From positions 26,707 through 90,706 of the forward strand of contig NZ_JBCFBA010000003.1 of NCBI RefSeq assembly GCF_038562415.1: 64,000 nt of DNA, in the 5' to 3' direction. The first letter of the stretch is position 1, and the number at the start of each line of letters is the position of its first letter. Shown one piece after another: positions 56,493-63,944 of this stretch. The notes under the pieces were generated by a model. That model did not search any database and was not told where the DNA came from. It saw nothing but the letters and a program-made list of their open reading frames with translations. This DNA comes from Solidesulfovibrio sp. (GTDB taxonomy: Bacteria > Desulfobacterota > Desulfovibrionia > Desulfovibrionales > Desulfovibrionaceae). Both the position numbers and the translations under genes were made by a program.

Positions 56493-57089
56493 TCAGGCCA
56501 GGCGGCGGGCGGCGGCTCTGGCCGCCACGCACTCGCACACCAGGCGGTAGGCTCCCTGGGTCAACGGGTCAAGCCTGTCCGGGGAGGCGTCGTCCTCGGC
56601 CCGGGAGAGCAGGTCCTCCACATCGGCCGGGACGGCCAGCCACAGGCCAAAAGGCGCCGGCAGGGGGCCGTGGAGGTAATGGCCGGCGAAAATCGTGTCG
56701 CCGACGAGCAGGATCGGGGCCAGGGGCAGGGACGGGGTCAGGTAGAGCCGCACCCGGGTCGGGTGGCGCCTGGCCAGGGCGTCGCAGAAGCTGGCCGAGG
56801 CGGCGAACTCCCGGCGCAGCGTCACCTCGGGCATGTCGCGGCGCAGCACGGCCCGGAACTCGTCCCAGTAGGTCGCGCCGGCGGCCGGGTCGAAACTCAC
56901 GATGTCCAGCCGCGTGAACCGCGGCCGGCACAGGGCCATTTCCAGGGCGTCGGCCATGGCCCGGTCCCGGGCGAAATTGGCATACAGGCCGGCATGGAAA
57001 AACAACCGGTCGGCCCGGGCGATCGACTCGGGCAGCCGGGCCGCGGCAAGCCCGGCGTAAACGGCAATGCGTTCCTTGTCCTCAGGCAT
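56493..57089 (-). CDS. Unknown protein inside the hydrogenase maturation operon
   Basis: A 198-residue soluble protein of no recognised family. It has mixed alpha/beta character, with a central hydrophobic run TPSLPLAPILLVGDTIFAGHY followed by HGPLPAPFGLWLAVPADVEDLL. A single Cys pair near the end (VCEC) is weakly suggestive. It has no signal peptide or membrane helix. The start lies eight bases inside the aspartase-like gene and hydE begins 17 bases after its stop, so it is made together with maturation proteins. A role in H-cluster assembly or control is plausible but not shown. Confidence 0.72.
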   Translation of the reverse strand: MPEDKERIAVYAGLAAARLPESIARADRLFFHAGLYANFARDRAMADALEMALCRPRFTRLDIVSFDPAAGATYWDEFRAVLRRDMPEVTLRREFAASASFCDALARRHPTRVRLYLTPSLPLAPILLVGDTIFAGHYLHGPLPAPFGLWLAVPADVEDLLSRAEDDASPDRLDPLTQGAYRLVCECVAARAAARRLA

Positions 57090-58584
57090 CGCCGCCCCCT
57101 TGCTCCTCCCCCTTGCCGGGGGTCCGGGGGGGATGCTCCCCCCCGGCGGGGTCCGGGGCGGAGCCCCGGTTTTCCCGTGTCAGCTCCGCATAGTCCCCTT
57201 CCTCATACCCCAGCTTGCGCATGCGCTTGGGGGCGAGCAGGGCCTGGGCCGCCTGGCGGGACAGCACGCCCGTGGCCTCCAGGTGGTCGGCCAGGGCGAC
57301 ACCCCGGGCGTCGGCTTCGGCCAGGAGATGGGAGACTTTTTCGTAGCCCAGGGCCGGCACGAGCATGGTGGCCAGGGCGTGGCTTTTTTCCACGAGCTCC
57401 CGGCAGCGCGGCTCGTCGGCGGTGATGCCGCGGACGCACTTGTCGGCGAAAATGGCGGTCGCGTTCACGAGCAGCCGCAGGGACTCCAGGAGGCTGTGGG
57501 TCAAAAGCGGCAGGAACTGGTTGATTTGCAGTTGCCCCAGGCCGGCGACCAGGGTCACGGCCTGGTGGTTGGCCACAACGCGAAGCGCCACCTGCCCCAC
57601 GCATTCCGGGATGACCGGGTTGACCTTGCCGGGCATGATGGACGAGCCGGCTTGACGGGCGGGCAGGCGGATTTCGCCCAGGCCCGTGGCCGGGCCGCTG
57701 GCCAGCAGCCGCAGGTCCGAGGAGATCTTGAGCAGGTTGGCGGCAAAGGCCGACAGGATGCCCGAGACCTCGACGAAGGGGTCGGCATTGGCCGTGGCGT
57801 CGACCAGGTTTTCCGCCCGGGAGACGGGCAGGCCCGTGAGCGCGCGCAGATGGTCGGCGGCCCGGAAGATGAAGGCGCGCGGCGCGCCAAGGCCGGTGCC
57901 GATGGCCGTGCCGCCCAGGTTCACCTGCTTGAGGCGTTCGCGGCACTTGAAGATGCGCCAGCGGTCCCGGGAAATCGCCTCGGCAAAGGCCCCGAACTCC
58001 ATGCCGAGCGTGAGCGGCACGGCGTCCATGCACTCCGTGCGCCCGACCTTGACCACGTGGGCGAAGGCCGCCTCCTTGTCCTGGAAGGCTTCCTGGAGCC
58101 GGCTGACCGCGCTTTCCAGGTCCTTGAGCAGCCACAGGGCCGCGACCTTAAGGGCCGTGGGGTAGGTGTCGTTGGTGGACTGGTGCAGGTTGACGTGGCC
58201 CAGCGGCGAGAGGAAGGCATGGTCTCCGGGCTGGCGCCCGAGCAGTTGCAGGGCCCGGTTGGCCACGACTTCGTTGACGTTCATGTTGGTCGAGGTGCCG
58301 GCACCGCCCTGGTAGGGGTCCACGGGGAACTGGTCGGCATGGGCGCCGTCGGCGATCTCGCGGCAGGCGGCGACGACGGCGTCGGCGCGCTCGGCGTCGA
58401 GCTGGCCGATGTCGGCGTTAGCCAGGGCGCAGGCCGCCTTGACCATGGCGTAGGCGCGGATGAATTCGGGAAACAGGTGCTGGCCGGACACGGGAAAATT
58501 GTCGGCCGCCCGAAGCGTGTGAATGCCGTAAAGGGCGCCCTCGGGGAGCGGCATGGCTCCCAGGGCATCGCTTTCCTGTCGCAT
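57082..58584 (-). CDS. aspA: Aspartate ammonia-lyase family protein
   Basis: A 500-residue enzyme of the aspartase/fumarase superfamily. It has the three conserved regions: GAGTSTNMNVNEV, then HQSTNDTYPTALK, and the signature GSSIMPGKVNPVIPE near residue 330 with the catalytic Ser. The GxGTSxNMNxNEV text and length favour aspartase (aspartate to fumarate plus ammonia) over fumarase. Such genes are often found beside hydE, hydF and hydG in other anaerobes, where they may supply ammonium or an amino-acid precursor for the bridging dithiomethylamine. GGGGAG stands before ATG 58584. The last 25 residues are disordered, Gly/Pro-rich, and overlap the next gene. Confidence 0.87.
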   Translation of the reverse strand: MRQESDALGAMPLPEGALYGIHTLRAADNFPVSGQHLFPEFIRAYAMVKAACALANADIGQLDAERADAVVAACREIADGAHADQFPVDPYQGGAGTSTNMNVNEVVANRALQLLGRQPGDHAFLSPLGHVNLHQSTNDTYPTALKVAALWLLKDLESAVSRLQEAFQDKEAAFAHVVKVGRTECMDAVPLTLGMEFGAFAEAISRDRWRIFKCRERLKQVNLGGTAIGTGLGAPRAFIFRAADHLRALTGLPVSRAENLVDATANADPFVEVSGILSAFAANLLKISSDLRLLASGPATGLGEIRLPARQAGSSIMPGKVNPVIPECVGQVALRVVANHQAVTLVAGLGQLQINQFLPLLTHSLLESLRLLVNATAIFADKCVRGITADEPRCRELVEKSHALATMLVPALGYEKVSHLLAEADARGVALADHLEATGVLSRQAAQALLAPKRMRKLGYEEGDYAELTRENRGSAPDPAGGEHPPRTPGKGEEQGGGDA

Positions 58585-58707
58585 GTGCCGACTCCCCAAG
58601 TGGCAACCCAATGCATCGGCGACGGGCCGGACCATCCGGCCGCGACGCCGACGCTGCGGCGGCTTCGGTAACACGAACGTTGTGAAAGATCATCCGGCGC
58701 CAAGGGC

Positions 58708-58773
58708 GGCCGGGCGGTCGCCTCCGGCGGGCCGGGCGGATGCCTCCGGCAGGCCGGGCGGATGCCTCCGGCG
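58708..58773. repeat. Three tandem copies of a 22-bp unit
   Basis: Units at 58708-58729, 58730-58751 and 58752-58773 begin GGCCGGGCGG and share CCTCCGGC; they differ at a few bases. They lie upstream of the aspartase gene. Function unknown; slippage is the likely origin. Confidence 0.85.
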
Positions 58774-58800
58774 GGCAGGGGCGTTGCCCCTGCACCCCAT

Positions 58801-58821
58801 CGGGGGGCATGATGCCCCCCG
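58801..58821. repeat. 21-base near-perfect palindrome
   Basis: Arms CGGGGGGCAT and ATGCCCCCCG around a single G. It lies between the 22-bp tandem copies and a longer hairpin and looks like one element of a compound palindromic repeat. Confidence 0.75.
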
Positions 58822-58833
58822 AACCCCCTCTCC

Positions 58834-58885
58834 GTGGGGGCGGATTTTCAGGGGCGGGCCTGCGCCCCTGAAAATCCGCCCCCAC
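58834..58885. repeat. Perfect 23-bp inverted repeat, long hairpin
   Basis: Arms 58834-58856 and 58863-58885 are exact reverse complements over 23 bases, with a six-base loop GGCCTG. The arm starts GTGGGGGCGGATTTTCAGGG. Such an RNA or cruciform would be very stable. It lies in the gap between hndD and aspA and has no T run. Confidence 0.9.
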
Positions 58886-58985
58886 AAAGGCCGTCGCCGG
58901 CGGCGAGGGGGAAGGAGGAGGAGTCAAAGAACATTTCCCCCCCATGCGGGGGGACCGGGGGGGATGTTCCCCCCCGGCGGCGAGG

Positions 58986-59014
58986 GACCGGGAGAGGCGG
59001 CGCCTCTCCCGGTC
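58986..59014 (-). terminator. Strong hairpin just after the hndD stop
   Basis: Arms GACCGGGAGAGGCG and CGCCTCTCCCGGTC around one base, nine bases beyond the hndD stop on the minus strand. There is no T run in that direction. It probably protects the hndABCD message end or causes partial termination before the maturation genes. Confidence 0.55.
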
Positions 59015-59022
59015 TTCCCCTC

Positions 59023-60780
59023 TTAGAGGCGTTGCCGTTTGAAGTAGTGGGTGTGCAGCAGGTGGTGGGAGCGCTCGGACAGCGGCTTGCCCAGGAACTT
59101 CTCGTAGAGCTCGATGATGTACGGGTTCTGGTGCGACTTGCGCAGCGGCTTGCCCGCGTCCTCGTCGTAGAGGACCTTGGTGCGCAGCTTGAGCAGTTCG
59201 ATGTCGCCGTGGTGGTAGGGCTGTCCGCCGCCGCCGATGCAGCCGCCGGGGCAGGCCATGACCTCGATGGCGTGGAAGGTTTCGCCGGCGCGCACGCGCT
59301 CCAGGAGCTTGCGGGCGTTGCCCAGGCCGTGGGCCACGCCGATGATCAGCTCGTGGGGGCCGACCTTGACCGTGGCCTTTTTCACGCCGGCCATGCCGCG
59401 CACGTCCTCGAAGTCGACCTTGGTCAGGGTTTCGCCCGTGGCCAGCTCGTAGGCGGTACGCAGGGCGGCTTCGATGACGCCGCCGGTGGCGCCGAAGATC
59501 GGGGCCGCGCCGGTGGAGGCGCCCAGCGGCGCGTCGAAGTCCTCGTCGGGCAGCCCGGCGAAGTCGATGTTCATGCGCTTGATCAGCCGGGCCAGCTCAC
59601 GGGTGGAGATGACGATGTCCACGTCCGGGTTGCCGTCGACGGAAAATTCCGGACGGGCCCGTTCGTACTTTTTCGCCAGGCAGGGCATGACCGAGACGAC
59701 CACGAGCTTGTCACGCGGGATGCCGAGCATTTCGGCGTAGTAGGTCTTGGCGATGGCGCCGAACATCTGCTGGGGCGACTTGGCGGTCGAGGGCACGTCG
59801 AGCATGTCCGGGAACTGGTGTTCGAAGAATTTCACCCAGCCCGGGCAGCACGAGGTGAGGATGGGCAGCTTGGCCGTCTGGTCGCCGTTCAAGTGGCGGG
59901 TCAGGCGGTCGAGGAATTCCGAGCCTTCCTCCATGATGGTCAGGTCCGCGGCGAAGTCGGTGTCGAAGACGTGGGCAAAGCCCAGGCGACGCAGGGCGGC
60001 GGCCATCTTGCCGGTGACCGAGGTGCCCGGGGCGATGCCCAGGTCCTCGCCCAGGGCGGCGCGCACGGCCGGGGCGGTCTGGACGATGACGACCTTGTCC
60101 GGGTTGGCCAGGGCCTCGACCACATCCCAGCTGTGGTCGTGCTCGACCAGGGCGCCCACCGGGCACACGGCCACGCACTGGCCGCAGTTGGTGCACACGG
60201 TGTCGGCCAGGTTCATCTCGAAGGCCGGGGCGACCACGGCGGTGAAGCCGCGGTTGACGCCGGAGAGCACGCCGCAGGTCTGGACCTGGTTGCACACCGA
60301 CTCGCAGCGCCGGCACATGATGCACTTGTCCATGTCGCGGATGATGGAGGGGGAGATGTCCTTGCGGTAGTGGGACATTTCGCCGCCGTCATAGGGCGAC
60401 TCGCGGATGCCGAAGCGCTCGGCCAGGGCCTGCAGCTCGCACTCGCCGGACTTGGCGCACACGAGGCAGTCCTTGGGGTGGTCGGAGAGCATGAGTTCGA
60501 GCACGGTCTTGCGGGCGTTGAGCACGCGCAGGGTGTTGGATTTCACCACCATCTTGTCGGCGACCGGGGTGGCGCAGGCCGGGGCCAGGTTGCGCCGGCC
60601 CTCGACCTCGACCACGCAGACGCGGCAGGAGGCGGCCTGGTTGTTGATCTTGAGCTCTTCGAGGTTGAAGTAGCACAAGGTCGGGATGTCGATGTCGAGC
60701 TTCTTGGCGGCATCCAGGATGGTGCTGCCCGCCGGCACGGACGTCGTCTTGCCGTCTATGGTTATTGTCAGCATGGACAT
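59023..60780 (-). CDS. hndD: HndD, catalytic subunit of the electron-bifurcating [FeFe]-hydrogenase
   Basis: A 585-residue cytoplasmic hydrogenase that makes or uses H2. From the N-terminus: a [2Fe-2S] domain (Cys36, 52, 55, 69); a His-Cys3 cluster site (His101, Cys105, 108, 114); two [4Fe-4S] sites (Cys153, 156, 159, 163 region and Cys196, 199, 202, 206); the H-cluster domain with TSCCPGW (Cys311-312), MPCLAKK (Cys367) and MACPGGCIGGGGQP (Cys510, 514); and the small-subunit-like C-terminus. Length and order equal HndD of Solidesulfovibrio fructosivorans. AAGGAGG is six bases before ATG 60780. The H-cluster needs HydE, HydF and HydG. Confidence 0.97.
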   Translation of the reverse strand: MSMLTITIDGKTTSVPAGSTILDAAKKLDIDIPTLCYFNLEELKINNQAASCRVCVVEVEGRRNLAPACATPVADKMVVKSNTLRVLNARKTVLELMLSDHPKDCLVCAKSGECELQALAERFGIRESPYDGGEMSHYRKDISPSIIRDMDKCIMCRRCESVCNQVQTCGVLSGVNRGFTAVVAPAFEMNLADTVCTNCGQCVAVCPVGALVEHDHSWDVVEALANPDKVVIVQTAPAVRAALGEDLGIAPGTSVTGKMAAALRRLGFAHVFDTDFAADLTIMEEGSEFLDRLTRHLNGDQTAKLPILTSCCPGWVKFFEHQFPDMLDVPSTAKSPQQMFGAIAKTYYAEMLGIPRDKLVVVSVMPCLAKKYERARPEFSVDGNPDVDIVISTRELARLIKRMNIDFAGLPDEDFDAPLGASTGAAPIFGATGGVIEAALRTAYELATGETLTKVDFEDVRGMAGVKKATVKVGPHELIIGVAHGLGNARKLLERVRAGETFHAIEVMACPGGCIGGGGQPYHHGDIELLKLRTKVLYDEDAGKPLRKSHQNPYIIELYEKFLGKPLSERSHHLLHTHYFKRQRL

Positions 60781-60799
60781 TGCGGACCTCCTTGGATCC

Positions 60800-62275
60800 T
60801 TATTGCTTGATGATGGAGTCGAATTTGCACTTGTCGTAGCAAGCGCCGCACTTGATGCACTTGGTGGCATCGATGGTATGCGGCTGCTTCTTCGTGCCGG
60901 AGATGCACTCCACCGGGCAGACCTTGGTGCACAGCGTGCAGCCGGTGCACTTGGCGGGATCGATGGTGTAGGTCAGCATGGCCGTGCAGACGTGGGCCGG
61001 GCACTTCTTGTCCTTCACGTGGGCCGCGTATTCGTTGCCGAAGGTGTCCATGGTGGACAGGATGGGGTTGGGCATGGTCTGGCCGAGGCCGCACAGCGCC
61101 GTGTCCTTGATGTTTTCGCAAAGCGACTTGAGGCGCACGAGGTCGGCCGGGGTGCCCTTGCCCTTGGTGATCTTGTCGAGGATCTCGTAGAGGCGCTTGG
61201 AGCCGATGCGGCAGGGCGTGCACTTGCCGCAGGTCTCGTCCATGGTGAAGTCGAGGAAGAACTTGGCGATGGACACCATGCAGTCGTCCTCGTCCATGAC
61301 GACCATGCCGCCGGAGCCCATCATGGACTTGCGGGCAATAAGCGACTCGTAGTCGATGGCCACGTCGAGGTCCTTGTAGGACAGGGCGCCGCCGGAGGGG
61401 CCGCCGGTCTGCACGGCCTTGAAGGCCTTGCCGTCGGGGCAGCCGCCGCCGATCTCGAAGATGACTTCGCGCAGGGTGATGCCCATGGGCACTTCGATGA
61501 GGCCCACGTTCTGGATCTTGCCGGCCAGGGCGAAGACCTTGGTGCCCTTGGAGGTGGCGGTGCCGATGCCGGCGAACCAGCCCGCGCCGTTGACGATGAT
61601 GGCGGGGATGTTGGCGAAGGTCTCGACGTTGTTGACGATGGTGGGCTTTTGCCAGTAGCCGGACTGGGCCGGGAAGGGCGGCTTGGTCACGGGTTCGCCG
61701 CGCTGGCCTTCCATGGACTTGATCAGCGCCGTTTCCTCGCCGCACACGAAAGCGCCGGCGCCGTACTTGAGCTCGATGTCGAAATCGAAGCCCGAGCCGA
61801 AGATGTTCTTGCCGAGAAGGCCGTAGGCCCGGGCGTCCTCGATGGCCTTGCGCAGGCGCTTGATGGCCAGCGGATATTCGGCCCGGATGTAGACCGTGCC
61901 GATGGTGGCGCCGATGGCGTAGCCTCCGATGGCCATGGCTTCCACCACCGAGTGGGGGTCGCCCTCGAGCACGGCGCGGTCCATGAACGCGCCCGGGTCG
62001 CCTTCGTCGGCGTTGCACACGATGTACTTCTGGTCGGCGGCATTGGCCAGGGCGATGCCCCATTTGACGCCGGTGGGGAAACCGCCGCCGCCGCGGCCGC
62101 GCAGGCCCGAGGCCTTGACGAGTTCCACCACCTCGGCCGGGGTCATGGTCAGGGCCTTGGCCAAGGCCTCGTAGCCGCGAACGGCAATATAATCATCCAG
62201 GCTTTCCGGATCGATGAAGCCGCAGTTGCGGGTGGCGATCCGAATCTGCTTTTTTTCCGTGGTTGTCGCTGCCAT
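60800..62275 (-). CDS. hndC: HndC, NAD(P)/FMN-binding subunit of the bifurcating hydrogenase
   Basis: A 491-residue NuoF-type subunit. GLRGRGGGGFPTGVKWG (from residue 58) and EYPLAIKRL bind nucleotide and FMN. Cys349, 352, 355 in CGKCTPC and a later Cys near LCGLGQ hold the N3-type [4Fe-4S] cluster. Two ferredoxin clusters follow at the C-terminus (CTGCTLCTKVC and CIKCGACYDKC). This is the subunit where FMN-based electron bifurcation between NAD(P)H and ferredoxin is thought to take place. GGGAG precedes the ATG. It is 19 bases upstream of hndD. Confidence 0.96.
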   Translation of the reverse strand: MAATTTEKKQIRIATRNCGFIDPESLDDYIAVRGYEALAKALTMTPAEVVELVKASGLRGRGGGGFPTGVKWGIALANAADQKYIVCNADEGDPGAFMDRAVLEGDPHSVVEAMAIGGYAIGATIGTVYIRAEYPLAIKRLRKAIEDARAYGLLGKNIFGSGFDFDIELKYGAGAFVCGEETALIKSMEGQRGEPVTKPPFPAQSGYWQKPTIVNNVETFANIPAIIVNGAGWFAGIGTATSKGTKVFALAGKIQNVGLIEVPMGITLREVIFEIGGGCPDGKAFKAVQTGGPSGGALSYKDLDVAIDYESLIARKSMMGSGGMVVMDEDDCMVSIAKFFLDFTMDETCGKCTPCRIGSKRLYEILDKITKGKGTPADLVRLKSLCENIKDTALCGLGQTMPNPILSTMDTFGNEYAAHVKDKKCPAHVCTAMLTYTIDPAKCTGCTLCTKVCPVECISGTKKQPHTIDATKCIKCGACYDKCKFDSIIKQ

Positions 62276-62300
62276 ATCGTCGTCTCCCGGTTGGCGCGTC

Positions 62301-62681
62301 CTACAGGACTACCCGTTCGTAGTTGACGGGGATGATTCCCTCGACCGGTTCGCCCTTCATGACGTACTCGGTCACCAGTTCCCGGGCCCTGGTCTCGTCC
62401 ACGCCGCCGAAGACCACGGGGGCCTTGCCGGGCAGGGTGATTTCCACGGTGGGTTCGGCGTAGCAGTAGGTCATGCAGCCGGACTGCATGAATTCCACGC
62501 CGGACAGGCCGTTCTTGGCCACCTCGTCCTGCATGGCCTCCAGGGCGGCCTTGCCGCCGGCGGCGATGGAACAGGTGGCCAGCGATACGTTGATGACGGT
62601 CTTGCCGTTGCCGGCGGCCTTTCTGGCCAGGATCTCCTGGCGCTTGGCCTTGAGTTCGTCGAGGGTCTTTATGGTGCTCAT
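62301..62681 (-). CDS. hndB: HndB, thioredoxin-fold [2Fe-2S] subunit
   Basis: A 126-residue small electron-transfer subunit. The N-terminal part is charged (ELKAKRQEILARKA). Cysteines 37, 69 and 73 lie in ATCSIAAGG and SGCMTYC. Only three are present, where NuoE-type ferredoxins use four, so the fourth ligand may be another residue or come from elsewhere. The start has AGGAG six bases upstream. It sits between hndA and hndC with short gaps, in the known HndABCD order. Confidence 0.92.
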   Translation of the reverse strand: MSTIKTLDELKAKRQEILARKAAGNGKTVINVSLATCSIAAGGKAALEAMQDEVAKNGLSGVEFMQSGCMTYCYAEPTVEITLPGKAPVVFGGVDETRARELVTEYVMKGEPVEGIIPVNYERVVL

Positions 62682-62715
62682 GAAGCGCTCCTTGGCGGGC
62701 TTGGCATTGCGTGCG

Positions 62716-63231
62716 CTAGTAGTCGGCCAGAATCTTTTTCACCTGGCCGGGGGTGACGTTGCCGTAGACCTTCTCCCCGACCATGACGATGGGGGCCAGG
62801 GCGCAGCCGCCGACGCAACGCAGGGTGTCGATGGAGAACTTGCCATCCGGGGTGACGTCGCCGATGTCGATCTTCAGCTGTTCCTTGAAGGCATGGACCA
62901 CCTTGTCCGCGCCCTTGACGAAGCAGGCCGTGCCCATGCAAATGGAAATGGGGAACTTGCCCTTGGGCACCATGGTGAAAAAGGTGTAGAAGCTGACCAC
63001 GCCGTAGACCTGGGCCAGCGGGACTTCCATGTAGTCGGCGACGAACTGCTGGACCTCGATGGGCAGATAGCCGAATACGCTTTGTGCCTTATGGAGCACG
63101 GTGACGAGATGGCCTTCTTTCTGAGGCAGGGATTCGATGAACTGCACGACTTCCCGGTAGAGCGGCTGCGGCAGGACGGCGTGATCCGGCACCCTGCATT
63201 CGCCGACCGCTTGACAAGTTGAGTTTTGCAT
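62716..63231 (-). CDS. hndA: HndA, NuoE-like [2Fe-2S] subunit
   Basis: A 171-residue subunit related to NuoE. Cys98 and Cys103 in CMGTAC, and Cys139 and Cys143 in CVGGC, hold one [2Fe-2S] cluster. The N-terminal half is a helical bundle (QFIESLPQKEGHLVTVLHKAQ). ATG 63231 gives this length; a TTG two codons earlier is better spaced from AGGAG and remains possible. It is the first gene of hndABCD. Upstream are an inverted repeat of Rex/HcpR type and a possible sigma-54 promoter. Confidence 0.94.
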   Translation of the reverse strand: MQNSTCQAVGECRVPDHAVLPQPLYREVVQFIESLPQKEGHLVTVLHKAQSVFGYLPIEVQQFVADYMEVPLAQVYGVVSFYTFFTMVPKGKFPISICMGTACFVKGADKVVHAFKEQLKIDIGDVTPDGKFSIDTLRCVGGCALAPIVMVGEKVYGNVTPGQVKKILADY

Positions 63232-63347
63232 ACCCAAGCACCTCTCCTTGCGTCAATTTTTTAAAGTTTCCGGATAGCGAGGCCCGTGGCTGGCCGCCGG
63301 CGACGGTGGCGGCGCGCCGGGCGCTTCGCGGACGTCCTTTTTCCCGG

Positions 63348-63377
63348 CCTAGGTTGTGATATTTTTCACAATCTAGG
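63348..63377 (-). promoter_or_regulatory. Rex/HcpR-type operator upstream of hndABCD
   Basis: TTGTGA at 63354-63359 and TCACAA at 63366-63371 are six bases apart, the core form used by HcpR and, with one mismatch, by Rex in Desulfovibrio. The symmetry extends outward to CCTAG on both sides, giving 12-base arms with one mismatch. It lies 117 bases before the hndA ATG. Confidence 0.65.
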
Positions 63378-63455
63378 GAGGCTTACTCCCTTCGGCAACA
63401 ACTCCCCTGAAATACAAGGAACTTTGCCGCTGTTTCCGCAGTCTGGCACCAAAAA

Positions 63456-63472
63456 AGCAAAAACCAGGCCAA
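63456..63472 (-). promoter_or_regulatory. Possible sigma-54 (-24/-12) promoter of hndABCD
   Basis: On the minus strand TTGGCCTGGTTTTTGCT fits the consensus YTGGCACG-N4-TTGCW at all but two positions, with the correct 12-base step from GG to GC. Transcription would start near 63445, leaving a leader of about 210 bases with the inverted repeat inside it. Confidence 0.45.
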
Positions 63473-63596
63473 GAATAAATACCTTTTAATAACAGTCCGA
63501 TAGGAAAGGAGGCTGGCCACGGGGGCCACAACCGGGGGCACGGGGGGATTGCCGGCGCCGGCCAGGGGCAGCACGGCGTGACGGAACGTTTTTGCT

Positions 63597-63616
63597 ATAT
63601 TGAATAAATTCAATAT
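63597..63616. promoter_or_regulatory. 20-base AT-rich palindrome
   Basis: ATATTGAAT, AA, ATTCAATAT: perfect nine-base arms in a locally AT-rich stretch. It looks like a repressor operator. No gene start is close on either strand within the window, so it may belong to a gene beyond the contig end or to a distal hnd control site. Confidence 0.45.
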
Positions 63617-63944
63617 GTTGGCGGCATAAAGACAAAGTGCGCTAGCCGTCGGGAAAAAATGGGTCAAAATGCCACCCTCCCTGGGGACGCCGGATGCCGC
63701 CATGGCCTGGCTCGGGCCATTCGATTTTCAGGACAACGGTAGCACGTTTTTTTTTCGATTGCACCCCCCCCGGCCCACGGGCCGGGAGTCGATGCGCCAG
63801 GGCGGCCGCCGCAAACCACCACCCGACCCTGGACGGGGCAGGGCCGTGGCTGTGGTCGCTGGGGGAAACAGTCGGGAGAGCCCGGAACACCGGAGCGCAT
63901 GGCAGGTGTCGTCGGGGACGCGGGGGACGACCCGGGCGAGCGGC

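Noticed and set aside
58708..58773. CRISPR array
   Set aside because: The 22-bp units are directly adjacent with no spacers between them, and no cas genes are present.
63383..63703. Minus-strand frame of 106 codons upstream of hnd
   Set aside because: It spans the Rex/HcpR-neighbouring control region, the sigma-54 candidate and an AT-rich palindrome, and has no ribosome site or family.
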